From Edaphochlamys debaryana (lineage: Eukaryota > Chlorophyta > Chlorophyceae > Chlamydomonadales): a stretch of 64,000 bases of DNA. Under the pieces are notes generated by a model. It worked only from the letters and a program-made list of their open reading frames with translations, did no database searches and was not told where the DNA came from. The stretch is taken from positions 620,001 through 684,000 of the forward strand of contig JAEHOE010000028.1 of the NCBI GenBank assembly GCA_016858145.1. The letters run 5' to 3'. The translations under genes were made by a program, and so were the position numbers. This document shows, one piece after another, positions 35,802-45,700 of this stretch (positions within the stretch are counted from its first letter, which is position 1; each line of letters opens with the position of its first letter).

Positions 35802-36615
35802 ACGCCCCAGGTGCTGACGTGTCGAACCACACCGCCCCCGCCGCCGTCGGCTCCACGCCCACGGCGCTCCGCAGCAGCCACTTCATCGCGGGCCCTGATG
35901 CGCCCGGGAGGGCCCGCGCGGCCACGGACGACGGCCGGCAGCTGTACGGCGGCTTCGGCGCCAAGAGCCTGCACGCGCCCTCGATGCACGCTTACAGCGT
36001 GGCAGTGTCCGTGGACTCGGGCATGGAGGTGGTGTACCGATTGACCGGGAATACTGGGAGCTGCATGTCCATGGTGAGCCGGTGGGGTGATGTTACCGTA
36101 AACGTCTGTGCTTATGCTGGGACGGGGAGGGGCTCGGGGGCACGCAGTAGGCCAAGTGTTCAACATGAGAGCATAACCGTGCATAATTGTGCATGACGAT
36201 GGCAAGTCACAAGAGGGATTGGCGGGGGCGGGTAGAGGGGCGCGGCAGAGGGGGCACAGAGGGGCGGGGGCGGGAGGGGGGGGGTGGAGGTGTGGGAGCG
36301 CGGCAGCAAATCTGGCTGTACCTGTCTGTGCTAGTGCTTCATCATATCACATAGCTCAATACAACGCGTAGTAAGGAGCGCTAGGAGCTCGGCGCTCGCA
36401 ACATGTGCAAGCATGTCGGCAAGCATGTCCTCGCCAGGTCCCGCCCACGACTGAAGTCCCAGCGACATTTATCTCAAACCCCTGAGGAGCATCTTCGCTC
36501 GCTAGGAAACCTTTCCATGCTCGGCACGGAACGTCGCAATTATGCCGAGCTGCCATGCGTCTCGCTAGCACGCAAGAGGAAGCCCTCAGCGGCTTTCGCC
36601 TACCTATGGACAGCG
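35802..36615 (+). pseudogene. Duplicated fragment of the upstream kinase gene (3' part of exon 8 plus start of intron 8)
   Basis: Positions 35802-36073 repeat the end of kinase exon 8 (31775-32076). Shared peptides are GADVSNHTAPAAVGSTPT, DDGRQLYGGFGAKSLHAPSM and HAYSVAVSVDSGMEVVYRLT. About 30 bases encoding an Ala-rich stretch are missing in this copy. Homology continues into the following intron, to about 36610 here and 32455 in the parent. No APE exon or later kinase exons follow, and no glycine-loop or HRD exons precede it. It is therefore a gene fragment, although its frame is intact. It ends at a canonical GTGAGC donor at 36074, whereas the parent uses a GC donor; the GC-type sequence recurs here at 36202. 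Confidence 0.8.
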
Positions 36616-37659
36616 TAGAGGCAACGTGGGTGGGCTGTAGAGACGCACGGCCGCACGTCCCTTCGTCTTCGGTTTGCTCGGGTTTGCAAGGCTTGGACTG
36701 ACACCCTTCTCCCTTCTTCTGCCTGGAACGGGCAGGTCTTGTAGCGTGTGCTATAGGTGTTCCCAGGTGCTGACCGAGCGGTTAATGCGGAACGACGAGT
36801 GAGGTAATCAAGCCTGGCCAGTCCGCGTCGTGGCGAGCGCCAGAACCCTGGAACCCCAAGCCATGTCTTCTCACCCCCTGCCACGTTCCGCCTCGGGTGT
36901 TGGGCCCACACCTGCGCCCAGCCCCAACCATCTGTCCCCATCAGCCCCTGCCACCTTCCGCCCAAACCTGCCGACCCATGCCCTTGCCCATGTCCCACCA
37001 TCCGCACCTCCCCTGCGCACCATGCGCACCAACTGGCTCCCGCTCAAGCGGCACGCTGCCACCCTCGAAACAGATGACGGTTTGCGTCGTGCAGCTTCAA
37101 AAGGCAACCGCGTGGGGGATCCTAGGGGCCGCACAACTTGTCATCTTGCGGTTCCTGGAGTACCAAGCGAGCGGGCGGGGTGGAGGGCGAAGACGATGGC
37201 CACGCCGGTCCTCTGGCATCCTCTGACCATCCGCACTCCCCTGCGCACCAACTGGCTCCCTCTCAAGCGGCACGCTTCCACCCTCTAAACAGATGACGTG
37301 ATCCGTCTTTAAGCTGCAAAAAGCAACAGGACGCAGCTCCGGCGCGCACCGGGGCTCCCTCGGCCCGATGCGCCTGCCTTCGGCTGATTTCCCCCGTCGG
37401 CCCTGCGTACCGCCGCCATAACCGTCGAAACAAAGCCAATATGCACATAGCCACAGGAGGCATCAAACTATCCGTTGCAAGCACGGCGAGACTGAGAAAG
37501 CGGGGCCGAGTCTAGTACCGGAAGCCCGGAACCGGCTTATCTGCTTGGCTGGGCCCAGGACGACTACTGCAGTCCCGATGAGCTTAGAGTATTAACCTGG
37601 TTGTCAAGACAGGGCCCGCAGCGGCTACTCTGCAGGCGGCAATTCTTCCCGCGACGGCC
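36616..37659. other. Intergenic region upstream of the IFRD gene
   Basis: No gene is recognised. It contains a pair of direct repeats (see 37003-37328) and should include the promoter and leader of the IFRD-family gene, whose first coding exon begins at 37660. Confidence 0.4.
37003..37328. repeat. Pair of roughly 100-base direct repeats, spaced about 225 bases
   Basis: Copy one is at about 37003-37110 and copy two at about 37227-37328. Both contain TGCGCACCAACTGGCTCC, then CTCAAGCGGCACGCT, CCACCCTC.AAACAGATGACG and a trailing AGCTNCAAAA.GCAAC. They differ by scattered substitutions. The two copies lie within 660 bases upstream of the IFRD start codon. They are not coding and are of unknown origin. 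Confidence 0.8.
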
Positions 37660-40600
37660 ATGGGACGCAAGGGAGGTGCGTCGGGCGCGGTAAACTTGAT
37701 AGCTCCTGACCTACAAAGGTTACCTGTCACTGGGCCACGGCTTTGCGCGGCCTCGGCACGCCACGTGGAATGAGCAAGGCCGCGCGAGCCCTCGTTGCTC
37801 TGAGCGCCAGCACAGCTATCCGAGCACCCCTAAGGTGGTGTCCCGGCGACAATGTACTAGCCGGAGCAGCCCCGAAGCGATACGCACTGCACACTGAAGC
37901 CCTGCAGGCCTACCCAGCTCCGTGCCCGCACCACTCTCCCCTGCGCCTCCGCAGGTCAGCGCAACGGCAACCACGCCAATGCCGCAGCTTCCTGTCTGGA
38001 GCTCGCGTCGCTCGGAGGCGGCCACGGGGGCCCCGGCAGCGTCTCCACGGCCAGCGTCTGCAGCGCCTTCTCCTACCTTGATGGGGACAACGGAAAGGAC
38101 TACGTTCAGGTGAGGCCCACGCGTCGGTGATACGCGCTACAGCCCAGGCGTCGGTAGGGAAACCTGATCGTGAAAGCAACTGCAGAGCCCTGTGTCCATG
38201 TCCGCATGCGCTCAACCAACCCCCGTGCCCCTCGTCCACACCTACCGTACGCTGACTCCCTCGTCGCGGGGTTTGGCGTCCCCGCAGACGGACGAGTTCG
38301 AAACGAAGCTGGACGCTCTGTTCGAGAAGCGGTGAGCCCCATGGACAGGCCAAGTGCTGTCTCCCAGCTGCCGCCAGCCTGCTGCCGCGCTCCTTTCTGC
38401 ATCAGCCAAACACGTCTCTGCCTACCTGCCTAGCTGCCTAGCTGCCTGCCGCCTGCAACAACCGAGCGCCGGCCCATATCCACCCGCAGCGGCTCCACCC
38501 GCGAGAAGGCCCTGGGCGCCCTGGCGGTGATGCTCCGAGTGGACTACCGCCCGGAGGACTGCGGCGCGCAGTGAGGCCGGGCAAGGGATGGGCCCGGGGC
38601 AGGAATGGGGGCAGGGGCGGGGTCCGGGCTGAGCGGCAACGCGCGTGAACATGAGGGGTGGACGAACATGAGGTGCTCCCGGGATAGGTGTGTGATATGC
38701 CGAGGGGCGGGCAAAGTCACGCCCTGAAGGAGACGCGCCTCTACCAAGCCCGAGCCCGAGCTGCTGCTCCCAACGGCCTTCCGGCCCCGCCCCCGCCGCC
38801 CCCACCCGCCTGCTGCCGTGCCCCCAGTTCCGAGACCATCACCTCCCGCTGCCTGGCCGCGCTCAAGAAGGGCAGCGCCGCGGAGAGCTCCCTGGCCTCG
38901 CAGCTGCTGGGGCTGTACGTGCTGACGCTGGGGCAGCCGGACGAGGGGTGCGTCGCGTGTTTGGGGGCACAGGTGTTGCGTGCTCGGGACCCAGGCGGTT
39001 GCGGCGCCCCTGGTCGTCCGGTTGTCGTGCGTGGGGCTGTGCCGTGCCTTGTAGCCACGTGTGTCGGAATGCGCCGACCTGCTGGCATGTCTGGGATAAG
39101 ACTTGGGTGGAGTGTAGGGTGATGCTTGGTTGCTCCGCCGTTGATTCCCCGCCGCCCGGCTCCCTCGATCCCAGGCTGTTTGAGTCGCTGCGACCCGAGC
39201 TGGAGCGTGCTGCTGCGGGCAGCGCGGGCGCCGCGGGCGGCACAGTCCAGGTGTGTGCCAGGCGACGGGTGCGGGTGTTGATGTTGGAGTCCGGGCGGGC
39301 CCGGTGTGTGTGAAGGGCTGCTCGCATGAGCCCGGTGTGTGTGTGTTTGCTGCCGCAACTAAGAGGTCGGTGCAGCCGTTGGGTGTTAGCGGTGGCTGGC
39401 ACGCCACGGTGACCGGCTTCGAGGGGGGGGGGATGGATGGGCTTACGGCTGCTGCAGGAGGTGCCGGTAGGTTGCCTGGCCGGGGTGATGGGGTCAACAC
39501 ACGGCCAGGGCTTACGCGTCTTACACGGGGGGTCTGGTTGCTGCGTTCACGCCCGCAGGCCGCCGCCGTGGAGACGCTGGCGATCGCTGCGTTCGTGCTG
39601 GTCGAGGACGAGGCCACCACACGGGGCGTCATGGAGCGGCTGCGGGCGCTGTGGCACAAGGGTGAGGCGCCCTGGGCCCACCGTGCGGGTCCTCAGCCGG
39701 CCTTCCATCCGCCGTTCAACCAGCCCCTGCCCCCCGCCCAGCATACACGCTCGAGCATCTTGCACTTCTCAGGCCTTCCGCAGCCGCCCCGTTACATGCC
39801 TCGGCGCCCTGCACCCCACCTCCCCCCAGCCTGCGCGACGCTCCTGGTCCGCTTGTACCCACCCTCCCACCGCTTGCACCCGCCCTCCCACCCCACCCCG
39901 CCCCCACGCATCCCGCAGGCGACGCCAAGGTCCGGGCCGCGGCCGTGCGGGCCTGGTCCTTCCTGCTCACCACGCTCGACCACTCGCCCTCGGGCCCCGA
40001 GGCCGCCGCCGTGCTGGCGGCCCTGGCCCGGCTGCTGAACGAGGACCAGCGCAACCTGGAGCTGCGCAGGTGGGGGCGGATCCCACCGTTGGCGGTTGAC
40101 CGTTGGCGGTTGACCGTTGGCGCGCCGAGCGCGTGAAGAGTGCGGACTGCGGGAAGGATGGATGGGTTTAGGGCCCTCGCGCTTGCGCCCGCCGCTGCCC
40201 TGCCAATCTCTACCCGCCAACGCCGCCCCGTTCTCCCTCACTCTGCAGCGCCGCGGGCGAGGGGGTGGCTGTGCTGCGCGCGTGCTGTTCCGCGGGCGTT
40301 ATGGACGCCCTGGTGGAGGGGGAGGAGGAGGGCGAGGACGGGGAGGAGGGGGAGGAGGAGGACGTCAACCACGCGGAGGCGCTCAAGGGCCCCGGCCCGG
40401 CCCCGCCCTCCGCCCCGGCCCCGGCCCCCGCGGCAGGCGCCGGGGCCGGGGCCGGGGGCTTGGGAAGCCCCAAGGCGAACGGCGGGGCCTCGCGTGGAGG
40501 CGGCGGCGGGGGCGGCAGGAAGGGCCGTAGCGGCGGGGGCGGGGGCGGGGGCGGTCACCACGAGGGCGGCGGCATTGATGGGGGCATGGAGCACCTCGTG

Positions 40601-41489
40601 GAGCGCATGGCGGACCTGGCCTCGAACAAGGGTGAGATTGGGAGGTTTTGTGAGCTTGGCGTAGCCTGCAGGCGCCGGATTTATGCCCTTCATACGCTGT
40701 GGTCTGTCTACCCCTTCATGGGCCTCCGGAGGCATAGTCAGGAGGCATAGTCCAGAGGCACTGAGAGCCTCGTTCCGGCAGCGCCCGCCTCCCTAACCCT
40801 GTCCCTGCCCTGACACCAGGCCCATCCCTCCTCAACCTCCCCACTCTCGCACCCCCACTCTCGCACCAACCTGACGATACCCTCCGCCTGCCCTATGCCG
40901 CCCGCACCGCCAGGCGACAAGCTGCGCCGCTCCCGCCGCGACAAGGCCGCCCAGCGCTCCACCTTTCGGGGCCTGCTGGCCTCGCTCGAGGGCGGCCCCC
41001 CGCCCGAGGCGCGCATCAAGCTGCAGCACGGCGACTCCCTGACTGTGTCGGGCGTGGGGCAGACGCACCGGCTGGGCTTCCTGCGGCGCTTCCTGGCGGG
41101 AGGGTTCCAGGTGGGAAGGGGAAGGGGGTGGGCGGTGGGACACCCGGGCTGGAACTTGGAAGGGGGCTCCAGGAACGTGCGAAGCGGGCTGCCTGGTCCT
41201 GGCGGCGGAAGGCGGCCGTCTTGGTGCTGCATCCACCGGGGCTCGTTGCCCCTTCCCTATCCCCAACTGCCCAACCGCCCGCCGTCCCGCCCCGCAGGCC
41301 CACCTGCAGCACAACCCGCTCCTGCACGACGTGTTTGGCTTCAAGCCCCGCGCCGAGCCCCGCGAGCGCATGAGCGCCGTGGAGAAGCGCCTCACGCGCA
41401 GCTGCCAGAGTGCCGACGCGCGCGCGCGCTCCGCCGACCGCCAGTACTACCGGGACTCCAAGGCCTCGCGCGTTGACTACATCTTCTGA
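37660..41489 (+). CDS. IFRD-family protein (interferon-related developmental regulator homologue), 11 exons, 505 aa
   Basis: IFRD proteins are alpha-helical-repeat proteins; animal members act as transcriptional co-regulators, and yeast and animal members bind ribosomes. Exons: 37660-37675, 37955-38109, 38288-38331, 38490-38570, 38828-38947, 39175-39250, 39559-39661, 39919-40069, 40249-40631, 40914-41110, 41298-41489. The first coding exon is only 16 bases (MGRKG) and splices to QRNGNHANAAA. Helical repeats follow (TKLDALFEKRGSTREKAL, AAVETLAIAAFVL, AAVRAWSFLLTTL). Then comes an acidic and Gly-rich insert at about residues 265-360. A basic C-terminal IFRD_C-like region follows (GDKLRRSRRDKAAQRSTFR, HNPLLHDVFGF, RDSKASRVDYIF). 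N-terminal basic and C-terminal features match the family order. The function here is inferred from family; the Gly/acid insert is not typical. Confidence 0.85.
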
Positions 41490-41580
41490 TGTGGCGTCGG
41501 ATCTCCCGACGGCAAGGCCCTTGCGTTGACCAGATCTTCTGATCTGGCCTCGTGCGTTGATCACATTCTCCGATCTTGCG
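41479..41580 (+). repeat. Tandem short hairpins overlapping the IFRD stop codon
   Basis: ACATCTTCTGATGT at 41479-41492 is a perfect 5-bp stem with a TTCT loop and spans the TGA stop. CCAGATCTTCTGATCTGG near 41529-41546 is a perfect 7-bp stem with the same loop. A third, looser unit (GATCACATTCTCCGATC) follows. The units appear to be diverged tandem copies about 50 bases apart. Confidence 0.75.
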
Positions 41581-42794
41581 ACGACAAGGGCCTTGCGCGT
41601 TGGTTGCTCCAGCGCCGGGAAGTGCAAGGTATCTGCGCCGAGGAGCAGGCCAACGGAGGGACGGCAGGAGCGAAGGCGGCGATTGGGCCGAGACTTAGTA
41701 ACGGTCTGAGCCCACTAGCGGGTGGGGCGCTGCTGAGGGTCGGGTGAGGTCGGGGGAAGTGTTCGTAGTCCTCACGAGTGCATGTTGTGGTTACACGGAC
41801 AAGGGCAACCGCCGTGAACTCCCATGCGGGCCGTTGGCCAAAGGGATTTGTGCCAGTGGAGCAGGATAGCAAAAGGCGTGGGCTTTGGAGCTGCGGCGAG
41901 CTGGGAGGAGCGGCGTTGACAGGTGTAAATGAGGGCTTGATAAGCTGAAGTCAGCTGAAAGAGGTGTCGAGCTCTCGGGGATTTGAGGTTCTCATTGCAG
42001 GCAGGGCGGGCACTGACGGACGAAGCCGCCAAAGGGGGGCGGTAGGCGAAGAATAAGGGGGCGGACCAGTCTTTGTGGCCGAGGTTACGGAGGGTTACGG
42101 GTAGAGAGGAAAGGCCTGCGGGAGGAGCTTGGTGAATGTGGCCCTGCGTGGAAAGGTGAAGAGGAGGGTAGGCGCTGTAGATCCCTCCAGGGGGCGGGGC
42201 TGTATTGGGAGTGGTCGAGTTGAGCACCACGGGCGTGCGGGGAGAAAGACGGACGGACGGACTTTCGCCCGAAAGTGACTCACGCTCGATCGCTCCTAAA
42301 CCGGCCTCCTGACCTATGAGGTCGTCTGTACTCGGACGCAATTGACGCCTTTGGATGATGCGGGAATGCAGGCCGGGTCAGCGCCGGCGGTCGTGCAATC
42401 ACAGATGCAGCACAACGGCGAAGGGCCAGCAGTAACCCAGCAGCATCACGCAACGAGTAGACGCAGCGGCCCCAATACGTTCGCAGCGCCTGACAAACAG
42501 TCGACTGGCGACTCACACCTTAACTTTGCGCAAGGCTGTGAACCGCGTCACGCCGGCCTTGTGCTGTGGGCAGTTATGCATAGGCTAGTCGATATAGTGT
42601 TGGAGCTTGGCATGGCATGGCAGCAGGGCTCGACTTAGGCCAGCTTCAATCGGAAGCCTGCGCGGAGGCGATATGCATCCCCGCGCTAGTCAACTGTGTT
42701 CTCGGCACCTGATTGGGGCTGAGGCCGCCCCAGGCCACGCAAGGCTTGCTGGCGGGTGTGCTGGTCAAGCCTGTGCAATGGGCCGCTAACGAGA
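41490..42794. other. Intergenic region: IFRD 3' end and cyclase promoter
   Basis: After the hairpin repeats no gene is recognised. The stretch holds a TGTAA poly(A) candidate at 41924-41928 and, further on, should contain the promoter and leader of the cyclase gene. Confidence 0.45.
41924..41928 (+). terminator. TGTAA poly(A) signal candidate for the IFRD gene
   Basis: TGTAA is the common chlamydomonadalean poly(A) signal. It lies 435 bases after the IFRD stop, a usual 3' untranslated length in these algae. Cleavage would be expected 10-20 bases downstream. Confidence 0.5.
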
Positions 42795-45700
42795 ATGCCA
42801 ACGGGCGCTTCTCGATTGCTGGCTTGCATTTTTGTGAGCCTTGCCTACCTCGTACACGCCCAGCGGGCCGTCGGCCAGGCGGCGAGCTCATGCGGCATCT
42901 CGGGCACAGCCTCCTTCGGGCCGGCCCGGAGCACCCTGCCGGGCGCGAAGAAGCTGGCGGAAAGGCAAGTTGCAGCGCCACCGCAAGGCCAAACAGAAAG
43001 CAACGGCGATGTTCGCCCACGGGGCCCCACGTGGGGGTGATACGGGCTCGGGCGGCAGGACTTACCTAAAACCCTCCCGCCCCCCACCCCTCTGCACATC
43101 CAGCTGCTCGCAAGGCGACATCAGCTCACAGCGTGACGCTTTGCTGGTGCTCACTGCCCAATGCGCGGGCCCCGACGGCCTCGTTGGGGTGAGTCAGGGC
43201 GCGGGGTTCGACCTGGTTCGACCCGGCCGCCTGGAAGCCGGTGGAAGGGGCATATGCCGAGGCCCTGCACCTATCTTCCAGCGTCTACCCTGGTTTACGG
43301 TGTGCCTGCATTGCTTTCATGGAGGATTCCGCAGTGCTTCCAGTTGACACTCCCGGACTCATGTACCGTACCGGTATTGCAACCCTATCGCATGTGCCAC
43401 CTCCTGCAGTCCCTGGCCCTAGCCATGTCCTCTCCGCACGATTCGGCCTGGGTTGCGGAGCGCTCCCAGCGTTTCATGGATGCAACAGGCGTGGGGGTGC
43501 AGTGGCAGCCTGGCACGCCGGCAAGCACACCGCCCGCTGCTGCACCATCGGGGTCGATCGGAACCGGCACTGCGCTCGGCCCCAGCCTCCCCCCGGGGAC
43601 GCAGGCAGGCGGAGGCGCAGGCGGGGGCGCAGCAAGCGGCTGGGATGGATGGGTGGGCTCGGCATCAAGCCTCGGGGACCTCATCGAAGCGGGTGAGAGG
43701 CCGGGGCAGGCCAGGTGGTGCAGAGATGGGGGCGGGCACACGTGCTCTTGCGAAAGGCAAGGCCGCGCAGCTTGGGTCTGTATTCCGTAGCCCGCATTTT
43801 ACCAACGCGTCAACGTGGCCCCGTGTCCGTAGGCCGGCTGCAGTCTCTGAGCGCCCTCGTGGCTGGTGACGCTCGGCTGGCGTGGGCGGCCTTCCCGCGG
43901 GCGATGCGGATGGCGGTGGAGTACGACGGAGAGGTGAGTGCCGACTGCCGCGGCGTGCGGGTAGCTTGCAAATGGGTGTTGTGGGCTAACGCCCAAGGAG
44001 TGAACGGGTTGCGGGGCCAAGTGTGGGGGGCTGCACGGGGCTCTTCGGGGTTCTGTTTGGCGTGCGTGGGACAAGGTGTGCTGCCACGGAAGCACGTGGA
44101 CGGGTTTGCCTGGCAACACATGACCGGCTCCGGCCGCCCCTCCCGCCCTTGGCCTGCCCCCGGCTGCTCCCCCCTGCACACCCCCTAGGTCATGGCCCTC
44201 CCGCTGCAGCCCTCCTGGCGGCTGCCGGCCCCGTCCGCCTCCAGCCCGGGCCCCTCGCTGGCACCCCCTCCGCCCGGACCGTCCGCTTCGACCAACCCCG
44301 GCGCTGCCTTTCGCTCGCCCCTGCTGCTGCTCTTCCGGCGGGACGTGCTAGAGGCTGAGGGCCTGGCGGTGCCTCAGACCTGGCCGCAGCTGGTGGAAGC
44401 TGCCGCGAAGCTGCACGGCAGGGATCTCAACGGGGACGGCTTGCCGGACGCGGGCGTGTGCGGCCGTTGGTACCAGGGTGAGGGGGAGGGCGGGTGGGCT
44501 CTTCGGCCTCTTCCGCAACATATGGTCGCATGCGAAGCAAGTGCACTGTGCGCTGAGTTACGGTCAAGGCATAGCGAAGGCCCAGTGGAGGCACTGCATA
44601 AACTTCCTTGACGAGTGCCTCACCGGCTGTCGTACGCATGATCGCAGGATGCCCCGGCGCTCTGGCGCCCTTCGCCTACGCCATGATCGCACCGTACCTG
44701 CAATCCGGGCCGTACGAATCCGGCATCCACTTCTGTACGGCATCTGTCACGTCGGCATCTGGCGGCGTGCCGGTGCGCACGACCGTACTGCAGCCGCTGC
44801 TGTCCAACCCAGCCGTGGAGGAGGCGCTTGGGTGGCTGTTGCGGCTGCGGGCGCTCAGCCCGCCGGACCCCACGGACCCAGGCGCGGCCGCAGCCGATCC
44901 GGCGGCGGCACAGGCCGCGTGCGGGGACCCGCGCACGCAGCCGTTCCTGGAGGGGCGCTGCGCCTTCGCTGTGGGGACCTTCTTGGACTTCAAGGCGAGG
45001 ACGGGCCGGGCGGCTCTGCGGGCGGGCCAGGCCTCTTGCCCTTGCATAGGTAACAGCCATTGCCTGCCGTTCCTTGCTGTCCTGGCTATCTACACCTGAC
45101 ACTAGCTTCCCTGAAACCCCTTCTCCTGCCATCCCACTCCTGCCCCTCCACCCCCGCCCTCCAGGCCGCCAGCCACGCCTCGGCCGCCTCCGCCGACGGT
45201 GCCTTCTCCCTGCGGGGACGCCTGGGTGCGGCCATCCTCCCGGGAGCCACCCGCATCCTGCCCCGCGACTCTGCGTGCCGCACACCCGCCTCCGCGAGCA
45301 TCCTGGGGTCTCTGGGCTGGTCGCACACCCCCTCCTCCTCCTCCACCACCACCACCTCCCCGCCCGGCTCAAACTCCTCGGGAAGTGCACCGGGCAAGGC
45401 TCCGGGGATGGCGGAGGGCGAGCAGCGGGATCGCTCGCTTCCATCGCGGCCGCCGCCGCCGCAACCCCGGCAGCCACCGGGCCCGCCGCCGGCCCAGTTG
45501 CTGGGCCCCAATGTGGGCCCGGCGGGGCCTACGGGAGCGCTGGCGCTGACCAACTGCAGCCGCACGCTATGCCCCAACACGGGGAATGCGACCACAAAGG
45601 ATGAGGTGAGTGGGACCCCCCAAAGGCTGTTCAGTTCCGAGCTCATTCCTTCAAGGCCGCAGGTTGTGCAGCACCCCAAAGACAATCCACATTGCTCACG

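Noticed and set aside
38544..39659. 371-codon minus-strand open frame
   Set aside because: It crosses IFRD exons and introns on the opposite strand without domain content; the plus-strand IFRD exons explain the region.
43189..43409. Open frame reading AYAEALHLSSSVYPGL inside a cyclase intron
   Set aside because: Its frame cannot be joined to either neighbour without a 9-base intron; the GTGAGT to CTGCAG intron gives a continuous solute-binding-domain sequence instead.
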